A stretch of 64,000 nt of DNA from JAHDHW01 sp963793295 (GCA_963793295.1 CAWBZX010000022.1:38053-102052), one strand, 5' to 3'. Shown: positions 52,554 through 62,110, counted from the first letter of the stretch. Numbers and translations are program-made. Notes: generated from the sequence alone by a model not told the origin.

Positions 52554-52656
52554 GGCAAAATACGTGGGAGCGGGTGCCAGCCTGAAATTTAGCTTTTATT
52601 TTGCCAAGATTTTTGATGGCTTTTTATCGATTGAAAAAGCCATTCGCCGAAGGCAC
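52554..52656 (+). ncRNA. Structured repeat element, copy A (candidate non-coding RNA)
   Basis: Stem 1: GGCAAAATA (52554-52562) with TATTTTGCC (52597-52605). Its loop holds CGTGGGAGCGGGTGCCAGC. Stem 2: ATGGCTTTTT (52616-52625) with AAAAAGCCAT (52634-52643), loop ATCGATTG. A conserved tail CGCCGAAGGCAC (52645-52656) has GGCAC able to pair with GTGCC (52574-52578) inside loop 1, which would make a pseudoknot. The stems keep pairing in copy B by compensating changes. Transcription and function are not shown. Confidence 0.5.
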
Positions 52657-52769
52657 TCATCGAAGATTATAACAACAATAACAGGTTAGTTTATTCGGCT
52701 CGAAAACTTTAAAAAGATACTTTTTTAATAAAAATTTATAATTTTCAAAATTCGGGATGACTCATGTTT

Positions 52770-53151
52770 ACATTACAGCAATCTTTGGTGAGATGCAAAA
52801 TCGGTGTCGGTCTTGTAGAAAACTAACTATTTGTCAAGTTCATTTTTATAGGGTCTTTTCATGATTTTTATACAAGTTTAATGATACCATTAACGCTATC
52901 ATTGACTCCAATATCCAAACTATTCATTCTTCTCACCTTGGTATAGAAAGATGTTTTTATTATGGAAATGCCTTAATGACTTTTATCATAAGTTATGATC
53001 ATCAAAATACTTAAATTAACTCAAGAATAAACTACAATTATATTGTCAAATATGGGAGAACATCCCACTGATGAAAAATAAACTAGATCGGATGAATTGA
53101 ACCAACAGATAGAAGAAAGACCCAGGCACCGAATTTTATAAATTTAAAGTA
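52770..53151. other. 382-base gap before pcm
   Basis: AT-rich sequence without ORF, hairpin or clear promoter. TAAATTTA shortly before the pcm start is a weak -7 candidate. Confidence 0.5.
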
Positions 53152-53853
53152 ATGAAAACCCTAATCAAAATTACTCTAACGATAGGTTTGACCTTTTTTT
53201 TGATTGCAGATCTTTACCCGCAAGACAGCTATGAAAAAAGTAGAGAAGAAATGGTTTCACGCCAGATCAAAAGAAGAGGGGTTTCGGATCCGGCAACATT
53301 AAAAGCATTAAAGGAAGTAAAACGGCATCTTTTCGTTCCTCAAAATTACCAAAACAAGGCCTACAGTGATGGTCCCTTGCCCATTGGATATGGTCAAACG
53401 ATCTCCCAGCCCTACATAGTGGGTTTTATGACTGAGATCATTGAGCCTAAACCTAACTTTAAAGTCCTTGAAATTGGCACGGGTTCAGGATACCAAGCTG
53501 CCGTTCTGGCCGAAATTGTTGATAAGGTCTATACTATTGAGATTATTAAAGAGCTGGGAGATTCGGCGGCAAAGAGATTAAAATATTTGGGTTATGATAA
53601 CGTGGAAGTAAAAATTAACGATGGTTACTTTGGTTGGGAAGAAGAAGGCCCTTTTGATGCCATCGTCGTCACTGCTGCTGCAGAATTTATTCCCCCTCCT
53701 TTGATCCAACAACTCAAAGAAGGCGGGAAAATGGTCATTCCGGTAGGCTCTCCTTTCTTTGTTCAAACATTGATGTTGGTGGAGAAGAAGAATGGAAAAA
53801 CTACTACTGAGAGCCTGTTCCCGGTTAGCTTTGTACCGTTTACAAGAAAGTAA
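53152..53853 (+). CDS. pcm: Exported protein-L-isoaspartate O-methyltransferase
   Basis: SAM-dependent methylation of isoaspartyl residues, the first step in repair of damaged proteins. This 233-residue protein has the family features: MVSRQIKRRGVSDPATLKAL, PLPIGYGQTISQPYIVGFMTE, the SAM site VLEIGTGSGYQAAVLAEI, and DAIVVTAAAEFIPPPLIQQL. Unlike the common cytoplasmic form it begins with a signal peptide (MKTLIKITLTIGLTFFLIADLYPQ), so a periplasmic location is predicted, which raises the question of its SAM supply. The start of the next gene is three bases behind the stop, implying translational coupling. Confidence 0.93.
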   Translation: MKTLIKITLTIGLTFFLIADLYPQDSYEKSREEMVSRQIKRRGVSDPATLKALKEVKRHLFVPQNYQNKAYSDGPLPIGYGQTISQPYIVGFMTEIIEPKPNFKVLEIGTGSGYQAAVLAEIVDKVYTIEIIKELGDSAAKRLKYLGYDNVEVKINDGYFGWEEEGPFDAIVVTAAAEFIPPPLIQQLKEGGKMVIPVGSPFFVQTLMLVEKKNGKTTTESLFPVSFVPFTRK

Positions 53854-53856
53854 TCT

Positions 53857-56247
53857 ATGCTTGAGCTACAAAAAAAAATCTATTTTTCAATCGGTTTACT
53901 GTCGACGGGGATAATTGCTTTCGAGCTGGTACTCTTACAGATTTTTTCCATCACCCAATGGTACCATTTTGCTTATATGGTCATCTCAGTGGCCATGCTT
54001 GGTTTTGGGGCAGCAGGTACTTTCCTAACGCTTTTTGAGAAGTGGCTTTTAGACAGGTATGATTCGCTCTTTCCATCGTTCTTGTTCCTAAGTGGCATCT
54101 GTATGGCAACGGTGGTGGGCATGTCAAATTGGTCATTTATCCGCTTCGATACTTATCTCATTTTCACAGATTTTCAGCAAGTGGGTCGGCTAGTTCTGAC
54201 TTATTTACTTTTTTTTACACCTTTCTTCCTGGGTGCGTTGGCCATTGGACTGACCTTTGTTCGTTTTGTCAAACAAATCGGGATCTTGTATGCTGCTGAT
54301 CTTTTTGGTTCGGGTCTGGGAGCACTTTTCGGCCTCTTCCTCATGTGGTTATTTTTTCCTTGGGAGTTACCCGGATTGATAGCCATATTACCGATTTTAG
54401 CGGGATTTTTTTCTCTTAAAAAAGATTGTGGCAAAGCTACAAAGCTGTTGGCGGTGATTTCTATTGTGGTTGTTACCATCAGTACTTTTAACTCCCCACG
54501 ACCACAACTTTCCGAATTTAAAAGTATCAGCAAAACACTTTTATTACCCGAAGCAAAGATTGAAGTTGAAAAAAACAGCCCTTATGGATTAGTTCAGGTC
54601 GTTTCGTCGCCAGTGCTGAGATACGCTCCCGGATTGAGTTTAAATTTTCAAAAAACAGTGCCAGTACATAAGGCGATTTTTAATAATGGTAATTGGATTG
54701 GAGCAGTAATTCCGCCATCTGATCCTGATTCTGTCGATATACTGGATTATACGACCGGAGCTCTTCCCTATTTTTTGAAAACGCCGGAACATGTTCTTAT
54801 TCTGAATGCTGGAACCGGAGAGCAGGTAGCTTATGCAATTGCAAAAGGGGCAGAAAAGGTAGAATTGGCAGAAGCAAATCCCGTTATCTTATCCTTTTTG
54901 CGGACAGAGCTTACTATGGAGACCGATTCTTTACTTTTCCATCCGAGATTGACCATTCATAACCTTGAAGCACGGACGTTTCTATATACAGACACAAATT
55001 ATTATGATCTGATCATATTACCAATTGTAAGCTCTTTTGGAGGAACCTCCGGTTTAAATGCATTGCAGGAGCAATATGTGATGACTAGAGAAGCATTCCA
55101 GGAAATGTATGCTAAACTAAAGCCTGACGGAATGATCACCATCAGCAGTTGGGTTGACTATCCGGTTCGAAATCCAATCAAGATTCTGGCAACGTTAGTT
55201 GAGACACTTGAAAAAGAAGGGATCGACAATTTTGAAGACCACCTCATTGGGATCAGAAGTTGGGGAACGATTACTTTCCTGCTGAAAAGATCACCTTTTT
55301 CCAAACGAGAAATACTTGGGGTCCGTGAATTTTGTCAGAAAATGCATTTCGATCCGGTCGTTTTACGTGGAATTAAGCCAGAAGAGCGTCAACAATACAA
55401 CCAGTTTCAGGACACACTATTTTTTTCCTATATGGATGCCGTCCTTTCACCAGGGCGATCGACATTTTATAAATTGTATGATTTTAACATACAGCCAGCT
55501 ACGGACGACCGGCCTTATTTTTCTCAGTTCATTCGCTGGAGGAATTTTTTTACACTTTCTGAAACCTTCGGTTTCCAAGGCTTCCCTTTTCTGGAACTTG
55601 GTTATTTGATAGTTGTTTTAACTTTTTTTCAGATCCTACTCATAGCGATGATAATGATCATTCTACCCCTTTTTCACCTTAAAATCCAGAGTGAGGGCAA
55701 ATGGCGCATCTTGTTTTATTTTGGAGGAATAGGTTTGGGCTATATGTTTGTAGAGATCGTTCTTATCCAACGGTTCATTCTTTATTTTGGAAATCCGATT
55801 TATGCTGCTGCAGCAGTAATCAGTTGCCTGTTGATATCTTCGGGAGCGGGGAGTTATTACTCTTCCAAGTTAACACAAAGAGATTATAGAATCTGGATAG
55901 CCCCTGCCATTATTATTCTTTTGCTTATTATTATTGCCGGGATACTCAACCCCATACTCCTGGGCACGATCGGATGGCCCATATGGACCAAATTGATTAT
56001 TTTATTTCTGTTAATAATGCCTCTTGGATTCATTATGGGCATTCCTTTCCCCACCGGCATTGCTGATATTGCCGAAAAGGGTAGCAGAGCAGTGCCCTGG
56101 GCCTGGGGCATTAATGGATACTTTTCTGTTATAAGCACCGCGCTTGCAACTATCATCGCAGTAGAGTTCGGTTTTTGGTGGGTGATGATGTGTGCAGCTT
56201 TAGGGTATCTATTTCCGGTGTTAAGCAGTTGGAAAGCTAACAATTGA
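53857..56247 (+). CDS. Polytopic membrane protein with spermidine-synthase-like domain
   Basis: A 796-residue inner-membrane protein. About six N-terminal helices (residues 10-215), a soluble Rossmann domain of the spermine/spermidine synthase type (about 290-430), and about six C-terminal helices (about 580-790). The methyltransferase-like fold shows VLILNAGTGEQVAYAIAKGAEKVELAEANP and YDLIILPIVSSFGG. The acidic residue expected for the putrescine aminopropyl site is not evident, so polyamine synthesis is doubtful. The membrane parts resemble transporters. Its tight coupling to the exported pcm gene suggests a joint role, for example supplying SAM or a related donor across the membrane (speculative). 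Confidence 0.82.
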   Translation: MLELQKKIYFSIGLLSTGIIAFELVLLQIFSITQWYHFAYMVISVAMLGFGAAGTFLTLFEKWLLDRYDSLFPSFLFLSGICMATVVGMSNWSFIRFDTYLIFTDFQQVGRLVLTYLLFFTPFFLGALAIGLTFVRFVKQIGILYAADLFGSGLGALFGLFLMWLFFPWELPGLIAILPILAGFFSLKKDCGKATKLLAVISIVVVTISTFNSPRPQLSEFKSISKTLLLPEAKIEVEKNSPYGLVQVVSSPVLRYAPGLSLNFQKTVPVHKAIFNNGNWIGAVIPPSDPDSVDILDYTTGALPYFLKTPEHVLILNAGTGEQVAYAIAKGAEKVELAEANPVILSFLRTELTMETDSLLFHPRLTIHNLEARTFLYTDTNYYDLIILPIVSSFGGTSGLNALQEQYVMTREAFQEMYAKLKPDGMITISSWVDYPVRNPIKILATLVETLEKEGIDNFEDHLIGIRSWGTITFLLKRSPFSKREILGVREFCQKMHFDPVVLRGIKPEERQQYNQFQDTLFFSYMDAVLSPGRSTFYKLYDFNIQPATDDRPYFSQFIRWRNFFTLSETFGFQGFPFLELGYLIVVLTFFQILLIAMIMIILPLFHLKIQSEGKWRILFYFGGIGLGYMFVEIVLIQRFILYFGNPIYAAAAVISCLLISSGAGSYYSSKLTQRDYRIWIAPAIIILLLIIIAGILNPILLGTIGWPIWTKLIILFLLIMPLGFIMGIPFPTGIADIAEKGSRAVPWAWGINGYFSVISTALATIIAVEFGFWWVMMCAALGYLFPVLSSWKANN

Positions 56248-56397
56248 GAAATCCTTATGACTCAAATCAACTATCCAATTGATTTTTGTCACCTTTTTGT
56301 ACGTCCTATCACTTTATATTTATTTTTAATGAGTCTTGGGTAGCAACATAAATCCAATGATTTAAAAACGTTTATTTTCAGAATCAAATTAATTCAC

Positions 56398-56835
56398 ATG
56401 AAAAACAAAACGATTGTTCGCACAAAAATCCGGTGGATACTTGTCGGTTTATTCCCTATATTTTTCTATCTAATGATCAGTAGCTGTGGAAACACTACTA
56501 CTCAAAAAACGGATGTGGAAATGGGTCATGACCTTTACATTGCCTATTGTAATTTTTGTCACGGTAAATACGGCGACAGCAGCATTGCTGATATGCTTAA
56601 AGTTCCACCACCGGACCTGACTCTGATCAGCAAAAGAAGAAACGGTGTTTTTCCCGACGAAGAAATTTACAAAATCATTGATGGAACGGAAGCAAAAGCA
56701 GCAGGACATGGCAATCGGGATATGCCCATTTGGGGTGAAACACTTGCCAATTCAGAAAGAATTGACGAGGTGATGGTGCCCAAAAAAATCTATCAAATTA
56801 TTGAATATTTGAAAAGCATCCAAAGGGAAGAGTAA
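56398..56835 (+). CDS. Cytochrome c lipoprotein
   Basis: This 145-residue single-haem c-type cytochrome has a lipoprotein signal (LMISSCGN). Haem is attached at CNFCH in AYCNFCHGKYGDSS, and the distal methionine is probably in NRDMPIWGETL. It is expected on the periplasmic side of a membrane as an electron carrier. No oxidase or reductase partner is adjacent. A single gene, with a hairpin terminator downstream. Confidence 0.9.
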   Translation: MKNKTIVRTKIRWILVGLFPIFFYLMISSCGNTTTQKTDVEMGHDLYIAYCNFCHGKYGDSSIADMLKVPPPDLTLISKRRNGVFPDEEIYKIIDGTEAKAAGHGNRDMPIWGETLANSERIDEVMVPKKIYQIIEYLKSIQREE

Positions 56836-56890
56836 AAAGGTAATGCATCCAAATTTCCTTTAGTTGTGTTATTTTAAATAAATAATAAAA

Positions 56891-56930
56891 ATCCTCCATT
56901 CGGAGCAACTCAACTCCAGGTGGAGGATTT
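56891..56930. terminator. Terminator between convergent cytochrome and EEP genes
   Basis: AAATCCTCCA and TGGAGGATTT form a 10-bp stem around a 22-base loop that contains a smaller GGAG/CTCC stem. A and T tracts flank it, so it could serve both strands. Confidence 0.7.
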
Positions 56931-56951
56931 GCTAGCTTTCAAAGCTAATTT

Positions 56952-58178
56952 TCAATCTTTCCCCCCAATCACCAGATCCATCCAAACCAGCAAATGATCT
57001 GAAGCATTTTTATTTTTTACCTGATTAAAAAGCGCTTCCCCTTCAGCAGGCCAAAAGACACCGGAGGCAATGACATTCAAATCTTTTGAAGGCAATACAT
57101 AGTCAATTCGTTTTCCAAAGAAAGAGGTATCAAATGCAGGATCTCCTTTATCACCAGCTTTTTGATTATGTGCTTTTCCACCTTTACTTTTTGGAATTAG
57201 ACCACCTTTTGCGATTTCAGCATGAATATTTGGAGCATCCAAAAGCTGGTCAATCGCACCAGGATAACTATCGCCGTCAACCGGATCTGCATTTAGATCA
57301 CCCATGATTACAAAAGAACTTCCTGCTTTCAAACCACCTTTTTTGCCTTTATCATCTTTTAAATATTTAGCTCCCGAAATGTAATCCCTGAGTAATCGAA
57401 TTTCATCAAAATTGCGCAAACCGTTTCGGTCTTCTGGCCCGTCAAAAACCGGTGGCGTTGGGTGAGCCAGTATGGTATGGATCAAATCTCCGGAAGGCAA
57501 TTGTATTGGAATATCAATATGATTTTTTGAGGAAAGCCGAAAAATATCCCAGGCTTCTCTGCTATAATATGGACTTCCATTTTCGTTCAAAGGTTTTTTG
57601 GCATCAGGCATTTCCGCCCATATAAATTTTTGAAAGGACCTTATTTGAGCGGTATCAAAAGGATATTTTGACAACAAAGCAAAAGCATATTGCCCTTCGT
57701 ACCTACCAAAGCCAAAAGCATCTTCAGGAAGAGAGATTTTTTTATCATTATTAAGATCCTGTCCACTCAAAAAACCTGTGTTTGAAGGAACAGACAAGGC
57801 ATAAGTATAATTAATTGGTTGCTCACCAGACTGGCTTTTAGAAAGATAGTTTTGTTGAAAATAATTTAACAAAAGGCCACTGGGATCATAATCAACCTCC
57901 ATTAAAGCAATCACATCAGGGCGGACATGCTGAATAACCGCGGCTAAGTTTTGGATTTGTGTGTCCATTCCTGATTTCAGATCTTCTTCCAGTTTCCCAG
58001 CCTTATTTCTGAATAGCGCGACATTGTAAGTCGCAAAACGAATGGTGTCTAACGCTGTATTTTGGGAAGAAGATTTTTGGAATTCAGTACTTTTATTTAC
58101 TCCGCAGGACTGAAAACTCAACCAACCTAAAATTAATATTAAAATAAAAAGCTTTTCTAAACTTGAGATTGGGAACAT
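56952..58178 (-). CDS. Endonuclease/exonuclease/phosphatase-family lipoprotein
   Basis: This 408-residue protein has a lipoprotein signal (GWLSFQSC) and the EEP fold: IRFATYNVALF, the metal ligand in DVIALMEVDYDP, VIMGDLNADPVDG, and the closing NASDHLLVWMDL with catalytic Asp-His. Family members cleave phosphodiesters in nucleic acids or lipids. Being exported, it is more likely a nuclease or phosphoesterase for nutrient use; the substrate is not determinable. A single gene facing a CPA2 antiporter across 270 bases without further features. Confidence 0.87.
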   Translation of the reverse strand: MFPISSLEKLFILILILGWLSFQSCGVNKSTEFQKSSSQNTALDTIRFATYNVALFRNKAGKLEEDLKSGMDTQIQNLAAVIQHVRPDVIALMEVDYDPSGLLLNYFQQNYLSKSQSGEQPINYTYALSVPSNTGFLSGQDLNNDKKISLPEDAFGFGRYEGQYAFALLSKYPFDTAQIRSFQKFIWAEMPDAKKPLNENGSPYYSREAWDIFRLSSKNHIDIPIQLPSGDLIHTILAHPTPPVFDGPEDRNGLRNFDEIRLLRDYISGAKYLKDDKGKKGGLKAGSSFVIMGDLNADPVDGDSYPGAIDQLLDAPNIHAEIAKGGLIPKSKGGKAHNQKAGDKGDPAFDTSFFGKRIDYVLPSKDLNVIASGVFWPAEGEALFNQVKNKNASDHLLVWMDLVIGGKD

Positions 58179-58448
58179 GAGTGTTTTTTTTAGCAGGTTA
58201 AGGAGTATTTCTATTATTTTAATTTTTGATTACTCTATGGGATTTTATGGTTAAAGTTTAAATATAAATATTCGCCAGATGGATTAGGGAGCCAAGATAA
58301 TTTTCTAATTTTAAACTTTTGAATACCCATTTACTAATGTTATAATGATCACAACTAAGTAATGAAAAAATTGTATTAATAAAGTATTAATTGTAAACGT
58401 TTATTCTATTTACTTCTATAACAAATCTAATTTTTTTCAATTGAAAAT

Positions 58449-60068
58449 ATGAATATACTCACCGACCTAATCATTATTTTGTCAATATCTGCAGTTGTTC
58501 TTTTTATAAGTACAAAACTGAAGCTGCCCTCCATTGTCGGATTTTTAACAGCTGGAGTGCTTGTTGGACCATATGGTATTGAGTTGATCTCAACGAAGGA
58601 AGAAGTAGATGTTATGGCTGAGATCGGTATTCTTTTATTACTTTTTTCAATCGGAATTGAATTTTCGCTTGACAAACTGATCGAATCTAAAAAGTATGTC
58701 CTCATTGGAGGATCCTTGCAGGTTGTTTTAAGTGTTATTTTGTTTTTTACGGGAGCTTACTTTTTTGGTTTAGGAGTCAATCAGGCTCTTTTTGTGGGGA
58801 TGCTTTTTGCAATGAGCAGTACCGCAATTGTATTACAACTTTTTCAGGAGAAAGGCTGGATGAATACACTTTTCGGAAAAACATCTGTTTCTATCCTTAT
58901 TTTCCAGGACATCATCATCATACCAATGATGCTGCTTACCCCTTATTTATCGCAAAACGGTGACCTGGAATCCAAATCATTCAGTAAGTTATTATTAGGA
59001 ATTTTATTCATAATCGTTGTCATATTTGCTGCGCGTAAAATTATTCCGCCGCTTATTCGAAGTATCGTCCACACCCACAATCAGGAATTATTTCTGATCA
59101 CGATTATCGTTATTTGTTTCGCTACGGCGTTTATCACTCAACAATTAGGATTGAAATTGGCGCTTGGCGCTTTTTTGGCTGGCTTGGTTATTTCGGAATC
59201 AGAATATAGTTTTGAGGCTTTAAAAAATATCATGCCCTTTAAAAAGGTATTTACAGCGATTTTCTTCATTTCGGTGGGTATGCTTTTAAATCTTAATTTT
59301 GTTTTTGAAAATTTTTGGCTGCTTTCAGGAATTACAATTTTAGTGATGCTGGTTAAATTTTTGATCATTGCTCCAACTGCTTTTTTTTTAAAAATTGGAA
59401 TTAGAAATTCCATTGTAAGTGGCCTTGCACTTTGTCAGGTTGGTGAATTTGCTTTTGTCTTATCCAAAGTAGGATTGGAAGGCCAAATTCTTTCCAATTA
59501 TAATTACCAGGCCTTTTTGTCTGTCTCCATCCTGTCAATGATCGCTTCTGCCATTATGATTGGCTACGCACCACAAATTGCGGAATATCTTGTAAAACTC
59601 CCTTTTTGGAGTCGTCAGCTGAATAAACTTGATGATAAAATCTGTCTGCCTTCACCGTGTACTCTTGTTGATCATACCGTGATTGTTGGCTTTGGTCCCG
59701 GAGGCAGAAGAATCGCTAAATTTTTATCACAAAGAAAAAAGGCATTGGCAGTAATAGAATTAAATGATAGAAATATTAATGAAGAGGATCATACCTACGC
59801 ACAGATTATTATCGGCAACGCAAAAGAAGATGATGTCTTAAAAAGAGCAGCGGTTGAATCCGCAAAGCAAGTGATCATAACCGTCCCGGAAGCTGCTATG
59901 GCTGAAGATATTACAATAAAAATTCGAAAACTCAACCACAACGCCAATATCGTTGTCCGAACAAAATATGTGGGGGAAGCTGAACAATTGCACAAACTTG
60001 GTGCAAATCATGTTGTTCCTGAAGAAATTTCCGTTGCAGACTCTATCACTGCTGCAATGACAGCTTAG
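58449..60068 (+). CDS. CPA2-family cation:proton antiporter with TrkA-N domain
   Basis: This 539-residue inner-membrane antiporter has about 12 helices (residues 1-385), including LPSIVGFLTAGVLVGPYG and FFISVGMLLNLNF typical of the Kef/CPA2 group. A C-terminal TrkA-N Rossmann domain (about 415-535) follows: VIVGFGPGGRRIAKFL, ELNDRNINEE, IIIGNAKEDDVL. The NAD-binding glycine motif is intact, so gating by nucleotide is expected. The substrate is likely K+ or Na+ in exchange for H+. No KefF-type ancillary subunit is seen. A single gene. Confidence 0.92.
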   Translation: MNILTDLIIILSISAVVLFISTKLKLPSIVGFLTAGVLVGPYGIELISTKEEVDVMAEIGILLLLFSIGIEFSLDKLIESKKYVLIGGSLQVVLSVILFFTGAYFFGLGVNQALFVGMLFAMSSTAIVLQLFQEKGWMNTLFGKTSVSILIFQDIIIIPMMLLTPYLSQNGDLESKSFSKLLLGILFIIVVIFAARKIIPPLIRSIVHTHNQELFLITIIVICFATAFITQQLGLKLALGAFLAGLVISESEYSFEALKNIMPFKKVFTAIFFISVGMLLNLNFVFENFWLLSGITILVMLVKFLIIAPTAFFLKIGIRNSIVSGLALCQVGEFAFVLSKVGLEGQILSNYNYQAFLSVSILSMIASAIMIGYAPQIAEYLVKLPFWSRQLNKLDDKICLPSPCTLVDHTVIVGFGPGGRRIAKFLSQRKKALAVIELNDRNINEEDHTYAQIIIGNAKEDDVLKRAAVESAKQVIITVPEAAMAEDITIKIRKLNHNANIVVRTKYVGEAEQLHKLGANHVVPEEISVADSITAAMTA

Positions 60069-60084
60069 ATCCCTGTTAAATTTG

Positions 60085-60879
60085 TTATTGCGAAAGGTCT
60101 AACAATTCAATATTCCTAAATTCCACTGGATGGCTTTCTGCTTGTAGGGAAATATAACCCTCAACGACTGCCGTACCTTGAGAAATGGGGTAACCTTCGG
60201 GAATGTAATTTCCACCAATTTGCGGCTTTTTATACTCCAATACCATTTCTCCATTTACAAAATGTTGAATAAGGCTATCTCCTAAAACCAGTATTTCAAC
60301 AGTCACCCACTCTTCCCCATGAAAGGTTTTTGAATTGGAATCAATACAATGTTTTGTGGTGAGGGTGTCGCCCATGACCACATTGGTGGCAGGCGTGCAA
60401 AGATTCATCGTTGGACGCTCATCGCTTCCATTACCTCCCAAAAACTGAGCTTCCAGACAAACCGGGAATTCCTGGTTGACCAGCATGGTTTCCGGAGCCT
60501 GGCAATGAAACATAAATCCGCTGTTTTTAAAAGCCCATCCTGGTCCATCTTTCACTTGTTTTCCAATAAAGCGATACTGTAATTTCAGGCGGTAATGAGA
60601 AAATTTATCTTTATAAAATAGATGTCCAAACTCTCTGTCGAAACCTTCATACTCATCGTAATTCACTTGTAAAACACTGTCATTTACCCGGAAGGTGTTT
60701 TTATAATTTTCTCCAAGATTATATTTATTGAATTTTGGCGTCCAGCCAGTTAGGTCTTTCCCATTGAAAAGAGTGATCCAATTTTCAGTTGCCTTTCTAT
60801 CAGCTTTGTTCTTTTCATCAGTTGAATTGCATGAGAAACAGAATAGAAGTACAAGTAGAAATGCCAGATTTTTCATCAT
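60085..60879 (-). CDS. DUF1080 (3-keto-disaccharide hydrolase family) lipoprotein
   Basis: This 264-residue protein has a lipoprotein signal (LLVLLFCFSC). The DUF1080/3-keto-disaccharide hydrolase domain begins NWITLFNGKDLTGWTPK and has FGHLFYKDKFSHYRLKLQYRF, GFMFHCQAPETM and PVEFRNIELLDL at the end; the fold is a concanavalin-like sandwich. Known relatives act on 3-keto sugars or bind carbohydrates, so a role in polysaccharide use is inferred. It lies 25 bases downstream of the NagX-like gene on the same strand, and the two probably form an operon. Confidence 0.88.
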   Translation of the reverse strand: MMKNLAFLLVLLFCFSCNSTDEKNKADRKATENWITLFNGKDLTGWTPKFNKYNLGENYKNTFRVNDSVLQVNYDEYEGFDREFGHLFYKDKFSHYRLKLQYRFIGKQVKDGPGWAFKNSGFMFHCQAPETMLVNQEFPVCLEAQFLGGNGSDERPTMNLCTPATNVVMGDTLTTKHCIDSNSKTFHGEEWVTVEILVLGDSLIQHFVNGEMVLEYKKPQIGGNYIPEGYPISQGTAVVEGYISLQAESHPVEFRNIELLDLSQ

Positions 60880-60904
60880 TCAAATTAAGCGTAGGTTTTA
60901 AAAT

Positions 60905-62008
60905 TTACACCTTGATATAAATATTCCTTTTGTAAAGCCACCAGCCAGGTAGCCAGCATACAAACATAAAGACTAAAGCAAATACAAAAGAGCCAAAATA
61001 TGGACCAATCCAGCTAAATGCATTAATATAAACATAGTTGAAAAGCGATTGCTCACCATTGACTCTGATGAAATGCATTGCAATCGCCAGGTATTCTGAC
61101 AGCAAATAAATAAACAAAGGATTCTTGCCAAATATCTCAAAGAAATTGTAATTGACTGGCTTTTTAACGAATTCCGTCGTATACATAATCAGGGAAAGTA
61201 TAATCAAATCAAGCCCGATTGTTAATACGACAAAAGAACTGGTCCATAATTTTTTGTTGACCGGAAAACTGAGATTCCATAGATAAGCCAAACCACAGAG
61301 CACCGCTCCAACCATCAATAGTTTGGCTAATTTTTCATAATTCATTCCGCCATTGATGATAAATACTCCGGCAAGATATCCTCCAATGACATTCACGATT
61401 GAAGGGATTGTGCTCAGCAAACCTTCGGGATCGAAAGGCAATCCATCTCCACCATATAAATGACTGTCTCCCAGCAACATACGATCAACAGTTCTTGCAA
61501 AATTATTCTCCAAAGTATAATCTCCAAAGCCATACATCAAACCCCAATAACCCAATAAAAACATGGCAGACCATATCAACAATTGACGATTTGACAAATA
61601 AAATATCATAATCGCAGCAACGAAATAACACAGAGCAATCCGTTGCAATACACCAAGTACTCTAGTCTCATGAAAAGAGATAAAAGCCAAATCTCCTGTT
61701 TCCGTCCATTTGAAAAATGGAATCCAGTACATCGTGTAACCCAATATAAAAATGATGATCGTCCGCTTTAAAATTTTTCCAAAGACATCCCCCAAAGACT
61801 TGTCAGTCCAGCGGTTTTTCACGAATGCAAAAGCATTTCCGACAGCAAATAGGAATGATGGGAATACCAAGTCTGTTGGCGTGAATCCATGCCAGTTGGC
61901 ATGATTTAATGGTGAAAAGACGAAGTCCCAATCTCCTGGGGTATTTACAATAATCATCAGGCAAATGGTCATTCCTCTAAATACATCAAGGGCCTTAAAT
62001 CTTTTCAT
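60905..62008 (-). CDS. NagX/HGSNAT-like membrane acyltransferase
   Basis: This 367-residue membrane protein has about ten helices. The start (RFKALDVFRGMTICLMIIVNTPGDWDFVFSPLNHANWHGFTPTDLVFPSFLFAVGNA) is a hallmark of the family related to heparan-alpha-glucosaminide acetyltransferase; the conserved His (NHANWHG) is the proposed active site. The C-terminal part (FGKNPLFIYLLSEYLAIAM) also fits. It probably acetylates an amino sugar during uptake. Its pairing with the DUF1080 lipoprotein supports a sugar-related role (inference). Confidence 0.88.
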   Translation of the reverse strand: MKRFKALDVFRGMTICLMIIVNTPGDWDFVFSPLNHANWHGFTPTDLVFPSFLFAVGNAFAFVKNRWTDKSLGDVFGKILKRTIIIFILGYTMYWIPFFKWTETGDLAFISFHETRVLGVLQRIALCYFVAAIMIFYLSNRQLLIWSAMFLLGYWGLMYGFGDYTLENNFARTVDRMLLGDSHLYGGDGLPFDPEGLLSTIPSIVNVIGGYLAGVFIINGGMNYEKLAKLLMVGAVLCGLAYLWNLSFPVNKKLWTSSFVVLTIGLDLIILSLIMYTTEFVKKPVNYNFFEIFGKNPLFIYLLSEYLAIAMHFIRVNGEQSLFNYVYINAFSWIGPYFGSFVFALVFMFVCWLPGWWLYKRNIYIKV

Positions 62009-62110
62009 TGTTTTTCGTTTTGGCTGGATTAATTTACACTTTTTTATTTGATTCCAATTAAACCAGCGCTTAAGTTTTTAGCAGGACAAAAAAATAGCGT
62101 CCTTTGTAGG

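Larger units (their letters stand above)
52205..52769. repeat. 565-bp unit bounded by perfect 23-bp inverted repeats
   Basis: Left arm 52205-52227 (AAACATGAGTCATCCC to GAATTTT) is the exact reverse complement of the right arm 52747-52769. The interior has no credible ORF but several stems: a minus-oriented hairpin element at 52301-52368, TAGCCGTGT/ACATGGCTA at 52382-52420, and a plus-oriented structured element at 52554-52656. No transposase is present. It may be a non-autonomous mobile unit or a cassette for a non-coding RNA. Confidence 0.8.

Noticed and set aside
52205..52769. Complete insertion sequence
   Set aside because: Inverted ends are present, but there is no transposase frame, so only a non-autonomous unit can be claimed.
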